Source: UBA6821 sp044236545
GTDB lineage: Bacteria > Verrucomicrobiota > Verrucomicrobiia > Chthoniobacterales > UBA6821
Reading direction: 5' to 3'
DNA length: 5,045 nucleotides
Assembly (NCBI GenBank): GCA_044236545.1
Contig: JBIIGI010000109.1
Location: forward strand, 1-5,045
Shown here: piece by piece, positions 1 to 5,045 of the stretch
Layout of the letters: every line of letters begins with the position of its first letter
Numbering within the stretch: position 1 is the first letter of the stretch
Program-made: the position numbers and the translations under genes
Notes under the pieces: model-generated
Databases searched by the model: none
The model's input: only the letters and a program-made list of their open reading frames with translations
Told to the model about the DNA's origin: nothing

Positions 1-6
1 GCTCCC

Positions 7-152
7 GCAGCTACGTGTTGCCCAGCGCTCGCGCCTTCAACCAAGCCTCTGGGAAGAGGCGCGGAGAAGCATACCAAAGGTATGATCCCCCATCCCGATG
101 GGGGACGGCACCGCTTCTCGGCAGAGAAGTGCCGTTCAAAAATCAGCAAATG
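7..152. ncRNA. Structured hairpin-array element, copy A (candidate noncoding RNA)
   Basis: Seen directly: a chain of short stems in this order. H0 is 7-11/17-21, with one G-T wobble. A closing stem at 29-32/61-64 encloses the unpaired word CAACCAA (38-44) and hairpin H1 (45-50/55-60, loop GGGA). Then come H2 (70-75/79-84, triloop AAA), H3 (86-93/98-105, loop CCCG) and H4 (106-134). H4 has a 5-bp outer stem, a 3-nt one-sided bulge (111-113), a 6-bp inner stem and a 4-nt loop. A partly conserved tail, TCAAAA..., follows at 136-152. The same plan with different paired bases recurs at 2653-2783, so the stems covary. Position: downstream of the desaturase stop codon, about 185 nt away. Strand is undecided: two wobble pairs here favour the plus strand, and one pair in copy B favours the minus strand. 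No matching family is recognised. The left edge may be cut by the window. A role as a folded DNA site or dispersed repeat is an alternative to an RNA. Confidence 0.6.
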
Positions 153-336
153 CTCTTCAGCGGCCTCCATGGGATTTAATCAGCGGTTCCCTATAGGTTG
201 GGGAACTCATGACACAACTCCAATGAGCCCGGTGTCGGATGATCTCAAGACAAAAGGGAGGAAAGAGGGAAGGATAAGCTCTTTGATTAGTGCATCTCCC
301 CCCGCATTGTCCCGGCGGGATACGGAACCCCAACAC
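153..336. other. Noncoding stretch between copy A and the desaturase 3' end
   Basis: No gene is supported here; the open frames crossing it are antisense shadows of the desaturase. It holds a perfect 6-bp inverted repeat, 186-191/201-206, with a 9-nt spacer, which may be a further helix attached to copy A. There is a purine-rich plus-strand run around 253-279. A GC-rich 5-bp stem, 301-305/315-319, lies 18 nt past the desaturase stop. That last stem could help end desaturase transcription, but no T-run follows it on the minus strand, so it is not a convincing intrinsic terminator. Confidence 0.4.
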
Positions 337-1443
337 TCAAGCCGCATTCGGCAACTCGGGAACAAAGACATAGTCCGGATTGGCGCGTTGTTTCTTGAGA
401 ACGGCAATGATCCCGCTCCAGGTCGCCCAAAGCCCGTGCGGGGCGGGTGGCAAGTCGTGCTCGATCGCCTTGCGCAGCGCCGGGAGATTGTAGAAGGGCA
501 CCGCCGGGAACATGTGGTGCTCGACGTGATACTGCATGTTCCAATAGAGGAACCCAACGAAGGGACTGCAGGTGTAGGTGCGGCAGCAGAGTCTGAAATC
601 CGGAGCATCGGGCATCATGCCAATATGCTGGGGAAGGCCCGTGAGAGTGCCGAGCCAATACGCATAGCCGACGCAACTGATCAAGATCACAAGAAACCAA
701 TGCCCGGTTGCAATAAAGACAACAGCTAATGCCAAGTGTCCGAGAAGGAGAACGCGGGCCCAAATGCGGTGTTTACGTCTCAGATCAGGCTTCGAATCGG
801 GAAGAATGACCCCTGTCCACCATTCCCCTCCGCCATACATCCCCATGCCTTTGAGATCACCAAGTGCATATTTCAACCATGTCCGGCACCTCTGATACAT
901 AACAACCGGGTTCGGGAAAGGGAGAAGATTTGAAGTCAGGAACCATGCCATCTTTCCGTTCAGTTTCTCTGGCAGCACCGCTTCGTCATGGTCGGCCGGA
1001 CTCCAGTCGAGATTCAGCGGCAGGATTATTTCGCCGTCATGGCCGTGATGCACGGTAACTTGGTGGTGCTTGACATGACTTACGCGGAAGCCGACCGGAT
1101 CAAACCAGGAGAGAAAGGAAAAGATGTAAAGGAAGACATCGTTGAGCCACTGGGAGCGGAATGGAGTTTTATGGCAGAGTTCGTGGCATGCCGTGCCACC
1201 CATATACACGGAAAAGGTTCCATGGAGGAACAGGCAGGCAAGCAGCAACGGTAGCGACCAAATCAGATTTTCCCTGTTGACCTGAAGAAAGGCCAGATAG
1301 GCCGCAGTTGCCGTAGTTGCAAAAAGAAGCAAGTGAAGAAGGCAATGCGTCAAGGCTCTGCCGTCGCTGCGCTTCATCAACGTGCTCATCAGCTGCTTGT
1401 CCACCTTCGTTCGATACCAATTGATTTTGATTTGTTCGTTCAT
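337..1443 (-). CDS. Membrane fatty acid desaturase family protein
   Basis: A complete 368-residue integral-membrane di-iron desaturase. Family knowledge: these enzymes insert a double bond (or a related oxidation) into an acyl chain using O2 and electrons from a redox partner. The metal-binding histidine boxes are all visible: HELCH at 87-91, HVKHH at 123-127 followed by HHGHDGE at 132-138, and HVEHH at 306-310. The extra QH at 272-273 (TGLPQHIGM) is also typical. Hydrophobic segments lie at about 34-55, 61-80, 102-114 and 230-267, fitting a desaturase fold with both histidine clusters on one side. The ATG at 1443 is preferred because the N-terminal segment INWYRTKVDK looks like the start of the family; a weak AGGG lies 5 nt upstream. 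It is transcribed away from the AraC regulator, which probably controls it. Local GC is low (50% in two 60-base samples, 361-420 and 1261-1320). The substrate and bond position cannot be read from the sequence, and a hydroxylase or other di-iron activity is possible. Confidence 0.9.
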   Translation of the reverse strand: MNEQIKINWYRTKVDKQLMSTLMKRSDGRALTHCLLHLLLFATTATAAYLAFLQVNRENLIWSLPLLLACLFLHGTFSVYMGGTACHELCHKTPFRSQWLNDVFLYIFSFLSWFDPVGFRVSHVKHHQVTVHHGHDGEIILPLNLDWSPADHDEAVLPEKLNGKMAWFLTSNLLPFPNPVVMYQRCRTWLKYALGDLKGMGMYGGGEWWTGVILPDSKPDLRRKHRIWARVLLLGHLALAVVFIATGHWFLVILISCVGYAYWLGTLTGLPQHIGMMPDAPDFRLCCRTYTCSPFVGFLYWNMQYHVEHHMFPAVPFYNLPALRKAIEHDLPPAPHGLWATWSGIIAVLKKQRANPDYVFVPELPNAA

Positions 1444-1546
1444 GGCGCCCTAAACAAAACATTTCATCCTCAACGAGTCCATGTCTCCACCGATCTATTA
1501 CATATCTATATTGCCTTATCTGGATCTTTGAGAAACCTTGAGCCGT
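1444..1546. promoter_or_regulatory. Shared divergent promoter/operator region of the desaturase and araC-type genes
   Basis: This roughly 100-bp gap separates two divergent starts. Its centre is much more AT-rich than the flanking genes. Four copies of the word (G/T)ATCT lie on the plus strand at 1492, 1503, 1517 and 1523, the inner two exactly 14 bp apart. AraC-family regulators usually bind directly repeated half-sites, so these are operator candidates. TATATT at 1507-1512 resembles a -10 box for the plus-strand gene, but no good -35 box precedes it at 17 bp. The exact promoters are therefore inference. Confidence 0.4.
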
Positions 1547-2461
1547 ATGGCATCCCGCTCCCCGAAATCGCTCAACGCCATTCCAAAAACAGTAGACCTC
1601 TTTCGCGCGGAGTCACGCGGGGATGATCTCCACATGTTCGGACGGGCTCTCTATCTGCCAGGTGGATGGCATGGCCCTAGAAGGGCAGCCAATTATTTTC
1701 TCATCACAATTCTGGAGGGCAGCGTCGCAATCAACTGCAGCGGTCGCCACATGAGGCTTGGAGTAGGCGAAGGAGTCATCCTGCCTCACCGTGGAATCGA
1801 GTTCTTCCGTTTTGATCCGGATGTGAAAAGCGTCCACCACTGGTGCCAGATTGCGCCGGGCCTCGCAAACAGGCACGAGCGCGAACTCATCCGGTTGGCA
1901 GGGAACCCATCGCCCGTCCCTGCGTCTGTCAACATCCTCATCGAGGAAGGACTCTCCATCCCCATGAATGCAGGCCCTCACTTGAACCTAGCGATGCAGA
2001 CCCTTGCAAAAGCCTGTCTGCTTCGCTTTGCGGCCCACGCCTCCGAAAACATTCCAACAAAGCAACCCCGCCACCAGGCCGTGCAGCGGGCGCTCGAAGC
2101 GGTCTCCATGAACCCTGCGAAATTCCGCAGCGCCGAGGATCTCGCCCGCCACTGCGGGATTTCCTACTCGCGCCTTCGGAAACTTTTTCAGGACGATCAA
2201 GGCGAGACCCCCACGGCCATGATCTGGCGCTTGAAGACCGATCAAGCCGTTCAATTGATCCGTGCCACCGGGTTAACCTTGGCCGAGGTCGCCGACCAGT
2301 GTGGCTTCTCCAACGCCTTCCACCTCTCGAGGTGCGTCAAGGATCGCACTGGGCATCCACCGCGCGAACTCCGGAAAACTGAACGGGTAAGCGCCTTGAA
2401 CAAGCAACCCAACTCCAGGGCGTCGTCCCAATGGCGTGTGCCTGCGCAACCTCGCAGTTGA
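1547..2461 (+). CDS. AraC family transcriptional regulator
   Basis: A DNA-binding regulator of about 304 residues. The first 130 or so residues look like an AraC-type cupin sensor domain: a glycine-rich beta pattern with YFLITILEGSVAIN at about 50-63, then RLGVGEGVILPHRGIEFF at about 70-87. Many relatives bind sugars there. After a linker, the C-terminal part carries two helix-turn-helix motifs: SAEDLARHCGISYSRLRKLF at about 195-214 and LAEVADQCGFSNAFHLSRCVK at about 245-265. The family signature GFSN.FHLSR...K...G.PP.E follows. A tail of about 25 residues past the domain is unstructured-looking. Start choice: ATG at 1547, with an in-frame TTG at 1538 as the alternative; neither has a strong Shine-Dalgarno sequence, though GAG sits just before each. 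It is divergent from the desaturase, so control of that gene, and perhaps of the neighbouring glycan operon and of itself, is likely. The inducer is unknown. Confidence 0.9.
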   Translation: MASRSPKSLNAIPKTVDLFRAESRGDDLHMFGRALYLPGGWHGPRRAANYFLITILEGSVAINCSGRHMRLGVGEGVILPHRGIEFFRFDPDVKSVHHWCQIAPGLANRHERELIRLAGNPSPVPASVNILIEEGLSIPMNAGPHLNLAMQTLAKACLLRFAAHASENIPTKQPRHQAVQRALEAVSMNPAKFRSAEDLARHCGISYSRLRKLFQDDQGETPTAMIWRLKTDQAVQLIRATGLTLAEVADQCGFSNAFHLSRCVKDRTGHPPRELRKTERVSALNKQPNSRASSQWRVPAQPRS

Positions 2462-2652
2462 TGCGGCAACACCCTCGCGCCAAATGGATCAGGTGGAGGC
2501 ATGGTGTTTGTAGGTTGGTGAATCGCTCCCCTCGGGCCCACAGCTAGAGCGTTTAAAGTTAAGACGCAGACGTAGATTTGGGAGCGCCATGGGGTGATGA
2601 GCGAGGAGCAATCGAGCAGCTGTAGTCGTTGTGCCTACTGCCCGCGCGACGC
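2462..2652. other. Noncoding stretch between the regulator and structured element B
   Basis: No gene is supported. It holds a 5-bp inverted repeat CGCTC/GAGCG (2524-2528/2547-2551) followed by TTT, a weak terminator candidate for the regulator. A 7-bp inverted repeat, CGCTCCC (2524-2530) with GGGAGCG (2580-2586), overlaps it. The word AGTCGTTG at 2624-2631 recurs exactly in helix H2 of element B (2720-2727). A GTAG/CTAC stem (2622-2625/2635-2638) is possible. These may be outer parts of the structured element that follows. Confidence 0.35.
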
Positions 2653-2783
2653 GGCACTGCTGAGTGCCCTATGCCGCCCCAACCAAGCCCGTTGCCACGG
2701 GCGCGGAAGACAACGACGGAGTCGTTGCCCGTCAGGGCGGCACAGTCTGCCGCATGGCAGATACCGTCAAAGAATGGCAATGG
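2653..2783. ncRNA. Structured hairpin-array element, copy B (candidate noncoding RNA)
   Basis: Second copy of the element at 7-152, in the same orientation. Helices seen: H0 2653-2658/2663-2668 (loop GCTG), closing stem 2674-2677/2703-2706, unpaired CAACCAA 2680-2686, and H1 2687-2692/2697-2702 (loop TGCC). H2 is 2711-2717/2721-2727 (triloop GGA), H3 is 2728-2730/2735-2737 and H4 is 2738-2766. H4 repeats copy A exactly in layout: 29 nt, 5-bp outer stem (one C-A mismatch here), 3-nt bulge 2743-2745, 6-bp inner stem, 4-nt loop. The tail TCAAAG...GCAA (2767-2783) also aligns. About ten base pairs in H1, H2 and the inner part of H4 differ between copies with both partners changed. It lies between two converging genes, 143 nt past the transporter stop. 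A minus-strand frame of 107 codons (2559-2882) crosses it, but I treat that as fortuitous. Confidence 0.62.
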
Positions 2784-2866
2784 AATTATTACAACCGCTC
2801 TGAGGGCTCGGGATCTTGAGCGTTGGCAACCTCGCGCGGAGTTGAAGCAGCCGAAGGCACTTCCAC

Positions 2867-2882
2867 GTGGGATTTTTCCCAC
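2867..2882. terminator. Candidate terminator hairpin downstream of the transporter
   Basis: A perfect 6-bp stem (GTGGGA/TCCCAC) with a TTTT loop, 44 nt beyond the MFS stop codon. It sits between convergent transcription units, where a bidirectional terminator would be expected. No clear T-run follows on the minus strand. On the plus strand only a mixed pyrimidine tract follows, so termination is a guess from shape and place. Confidence 0.3.
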
Positions 2883-2925
2883 CTTTCACTTCCTCCCACC
2901 TTGCCGCCTTTCCACTCCCCTTCCT

Positions 2926-4290
2926 TCAGCCTGAGTGTGGTCGGGAAATCCAGAGCCGCCATGATCTCACCAGCAGGGCGAGGCAGAGGGCGAGCGAGAC
3001 GAACATCCCCACCGGGGCCAGCACACGGGAGGCCACCGTCCCGAGACCATCAAGCACCGCCCCGGTGCAGAGGCCCGCGAACAGTCCGCCCGCCATGGAG
3101 CCCAGCGCGTTCGTGATTCCGAGAGATCCGCAGAACTGCCCGTATTTACCGGGGGGGAAGACATGCATGTGCAGGGGCATCGCCGCCCCCTGGAAGATGC
3201 CCATGCCTAGGGTGGAGATGAGGATCGCCGCCGCCATGATCCAGAACGCTCCCCCCCCGGCCGCAGGGGCAAAGACCGGGAGGTAGAGCAGGTGACCCGC
3301 GCTGAAGAGAACCATGCCGCCGGTGGCCACGGCAAAGGGCCTGTAGCGGTCCACGAGGATCCCGGCCGGGTAGGAGACCAGCGCGGTGAAGGCGCTTGAG
3401 ATACCCAGGAGCATGCCGACCTCGGCATAGGACAGTCCCGCGTTGAAGCGCATGAGTTGCAGGAACGGGTTCCATGCCATGGAAAAGGACAGCGCGGCGC
3501 AGAACATCGCGTAGCTCCGCAGGAACGGCGTGGAGAAGCAATCGCGCAGGAGGTGAAATGCGGCGCGGAACGGGTTGCCGTGTCCGAGTTGTTCGGGTTC
3601 GGGATAGCGGCCCTCGCGCACCTTCAGGCACATCAGGCCGAATCCCAGACCGTAGACCAGAGCGCTCCAGGCAAAGATTTCCTCCGCATGGCCCCCGGCA
3701 TGCGGCAGGGCGAAGAAGCTGAAGCAGGCTCCCGCGGCGATGGAGACCACGCGGAAGAGCCCCAGAAAGCGCCCCATGAGCGGCTCCGGAACGACGTCGT
3801 TGAACAGGTAGTAGTAGACCGAGTTGACCACCATGTTGGCGACCTGGAACGCCGTCACCATGATGCCCAGGATGACGATCCGGCAGGAGTCGACGCTCCA
3901 TGCCCCGCCGAGCAGGCCGTGCACGATACCCGCGAGATGGCCCGTCCCGGCGATGCCGAGCAGGAAGAGCACGACGAACGGGGTCGGGGCCAGCAGGAAA
4001 GGGATCCGCCGCCCGAGGCGTCCCCGGTGACGGTCCGACCAGACGCTCACCAGCGGGGTGATCAGGAAGTTGAGGAACGACGGGATCGTCGTGACAAAGA
4101 GCCCGATGAAGAGGGCGGGCACCTTCCACTGCCCCATCAGCAGGGGGAGCACACCCGGCACCACCGACTCCATGAACTGCAGGCAGAAGTCGCCCCACAG
4201 GATCCAGAAAAAGAGCGGGACCAGCGTCCTTCTCGTGTAGACGAGGGTACCGCGCGTGAAGGTGCCCCCGGGGTCGGTCGGCGGCGTCAT
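2926..4290 (-). CDS. MFS transporter, sugar:cation symporter-like
   Basis: A complete 454-residue inner-membrane carrier of the major facilitator superfamily. Hydrophobic helices run throughout, for example about 23-43, 58-81, 98-116, 136-160, 178-195, 205-222, 255-275, 291-312, 320-341, 348-370, 385-410 and 423-441, consistent with 12 helices. The loop after helix 2 carries SDRHRGRLGRRIPF (85-98), the MFS motif A in the form seen in GPH/SLC45-type sugar symporters. A related VDRYRP (313-318) lies at the matching place in the second half. Its ATG overlaps the stop codon of the upstream glycosidase as ATGA, so the two are translationally coupled and likely act together: hydrolysis of a glycoside and import of the glycoside or its products. 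The substrate cannot be told. Two short homopolymers (G7 and G8 in coding sense, at 3151-3157 and 3251-3258) lie in it without breaking the frame. GC is clearly higher than in the desaturase (65% at 3661-3720 by hand count). Confidence 0.88.
   Translation of the reverse strand: MTPPTDPGGTFTRGTLVYTRRTLVPLFFWILWGDFCLQFMESVVPGVLPLLMGQWKVPALFIGLFVTTIPSFLNFLITPLVSVWSDRHRGRLGRRIPFLLAPTPFVVLFLLGIAGTGHLAGIVHGLLGGAWSVDSCRIVILGIMVTAFQVANMVVNSVYYYLFNDVVPEPLMGRFLGLFRVVSIAAGACFSFFALPHAGGHAEEIFAWSALVYGLGFGLMCLKVREGRYPEPEQLGHGNPFRAAFHLLRDCFSTPFLRSYAMFCAALSFSMAWNPFLQLMRFNAGLSYAEVGMLLGISSAFTALVSYPAGILVDRYRPFAVATGGMVLFSAGHLLYLPVFAPAAGGGAFWIMAAAILISTLGMGIFQGAAMPLHMHVFPPGKYGQFCGSLGITNALGSMAGGLFAGLCTGAVLDGLGTVASRVLAPVGMFVSLALCLALLVRSWRLWISRPHSG
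4287..4290 (-). other. ATGA stop/start overlap coupling the glycosidase and transporter
   Basis: On the minus strand the four bases ATGA contain both the transporter start codon (4290-4288) and the glycosidase stop codon (4289-4287). Only a G-rich run, not a clear Shine-Dalgarno, precedes the start. Re-initiation by the ribosome finishing the glycosidase is therefore the likely way the transporter is translated. Confidence 0.8.
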
Positions 4291-5045
4291 GCGGGGACCC
4301 GGCCCCCGGAGTTCACCGCGCGCCAGCGGAGCCCCTCCGGGGATGGCACCTTACCGCCGCGGCCCAGCACGCGCAGGGTCGCGGTCTCGCCGGGAAGGAT
4401 GGTCATCCAGTTCTCCTCAAAGGCATAGTCCTCCGGCGGGACACCCTCGAGCGTGAAGCGCGCCCAGAGGCACGGCACGGGCGAGGTGTTCGTCACCAGG
4501 TAGGAGGCGGGGGATCCGGGATGCCTTTCGGTCCGGACCTCGAGGACCGCCCTGGGCAGGGAGGCCACCGCCTCGCCGTCGTGCCAGTCGAAATTGAACG
4601 GGTAAAACTCGCGTCCCAGCAGGCGCCCCCCCGCATCGTGGAGCGATGTCACGATCCCGAAGAATCTTCCGTCGGGCTTTTGCTCGAAATCAAGATCGCA
4701 GGGCGTGAGACCGCATTGTTCGAAGAGCGGGAAAAGGTAGCCGATGCCGTTGAGGTCGACGGTTTCCAGCGAGGTGCCGCTTTCCAGGGGACGACTCGAG
4801 GTGTGGAGCCTGACCTTGCTTCCGGGGCGGATCGTCGTTGCCTCGTTCTCCGGCCCGACCTCCATCACCGGACGCAGGTCGCTTCCATACACCGCCACCC
4901 GGACCGAGTAATCGCGGAGCGTCTCCCCGGACTCGTTGACGACCCAGACACCGGAGCGGATCCGTTCGCGGAAATCGAGCTCGGGCGTCAGGTAGCGGAA
5001 GTTCACCGCGACCGGGGCGAACGCCCGCTTCAGGAAGTAGTAGAG
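4287..5045 (-). CDS. GH2 beta-mannosidase-like glycosidase, C-terminal part (gene continues off the right edge)
   Basis: About 252 residues up to the stop codon are visible, and the frame is open to the right edge of the window. The first visible residues, LYYFLKRAFAPV, match the end of the catalytic barrel of GH2 beta-mannosidase-like enzymes, where the barrel passes into trailing beta-sandwich domains. The rest fits two Ig-like domains. One begins at RSGVWVVNESGETLRDYSV, the usual 'mannosidase Ig' pattern; the last carries FEENWMTILPGETATLRV, recalling the family's 'DNYFDLLPGE' strand. The catalytic glutamates would lie outside the window, so activity and substrate (beta-mannoside, beta-glucosaminide or another) cannot be checked. 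A GTG at 5004-5006 is an internal valine, not the start. The TGA overlaps the transporter ATG, so this is the upstream gene of a two-gene or longer operon. No signal peptide can be assessed. Confidence 0.78.
   Translation of the reverse strand, partial: LYYFLKRAFAPVAVNFRYLTPELDFRERIRSGVWVVNESGETLRDYSVRVAVYGSDLRPVMEVGPENEATTIRPGSKVRLHTSSRPLESGTSLETVDLNGIGYLFPLFEQCGLTPCDLDFEQKPDGRFFGIVTSLHDAGGRLLGREFYPFNFDWHDGEAVASLPRAVLEVRTERHPGSPASYLVTNTSPVPCLWARFTLEGVPPEDYAFEENWMTILPGETATLRVLGRGGKVPSPEGLRWRAVNSGGRVPA

Noticed and set aside
7..152. Hairpin array as a tRNA, tmRNA, attC site or CRISPR
   Set aside because: There is no 7-nt anticodon loop, TTCGA T-loop or CCA end. The several separate short stems do not form one long imperfect attC hairpin, and there are no regularly spaced identical repeats.
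82..729. Plus-strand frame of 215 codons opposite the desaturase 3' end
   Set aside because: Antisense to the histidine boxes of the desaturase and to the hairpin array; no family features.
2844..2859. GAAGCAGCC-AAGGCA resembles the core of the bacterial SRP (4.5S) RNA
   Set aside because: The matching partner strand (CAGGTCCGG-like) and the long helix are missing; a chance resemblance.
2559..2882. Minus-strand 107-codon open frame in the gap between regulator and transporter
   Set aside because: It runs straight through hairpin element B, has no recognisable domain or good ribosome site, and copy A carries no equivalent frame despite the shared structure.
2594..2934. Plus-strand open frames of 69 and 101 codons in the same gap
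   Set aside because: Arginine/proline/cysteine-rich translations of structured GC-rich DNA with no family features. They overlap each other, and one runs into the end of the transporter gene.
3457..4428. Long plus-strand frame (323 codons) opposite the transporter
   Set aside because: Low-complexity charged translation typical of an antisense shadow in GC-rich DNA; the minus-strand frame has clear MFS helices and motifs.

Overview
The window reads as a piece of a free-living, fairly GC-rich bacterial chromosome. The style of the proteins (a MFS carrier of the sugar-symporter kind, a GH2 glycosidase, and a desaturase starting with an 'INWYRT.VDK' segment) suggests Verrucomicrobiota, perhaps Opitutales-like. 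That assignment is inference from remembered family style, not from a database search.

Layout. Positions 1-336 hold no convincing gene but contain a dense array of perfect short hairpins (about 7-152). A membrane fatty acid desaturase lies on the minus strand (337-1443). An AraC-type regulator is divergent to it on the plus strand (about 1547-2461), and the AT-rich gap between them is the probable shared control region. The next gap (2462-2925) separates the converging regulator and transporter and contains a second hairpin array (about 2653-2783). The right half is a minus-strand operon: the C-terminal part of a GH2 beta-mannosidase-like glycosidase enters from the right edge and overlaps, by ATGA, a complete 12-helix-type MFS transporter (2926-4290). 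The natural reading is import of a glycan fragment coupled to its hydrolysis.

The most interesting item is that the two intergenic hairpin arrays can be aligned with each other. They have the same order of helices, the same short unpaired words (CAACCAA, GCGGA, TCAAA) and an identical 29-nt bulged hairpin layout. Yet many of the paired bases differ, with compensating changes on both sides of the stems. This within-window covariation is strong evidence for a conserved structured RNA, or a folded single-stranded DNA element, present in two same-orientation copies about 2.65 kb apart. The copies bracket the desaturase/AraC pair. I cannot name the family. Whether it acts as an RNA, a recombination or mobility site, or a dispersed repeat is open.
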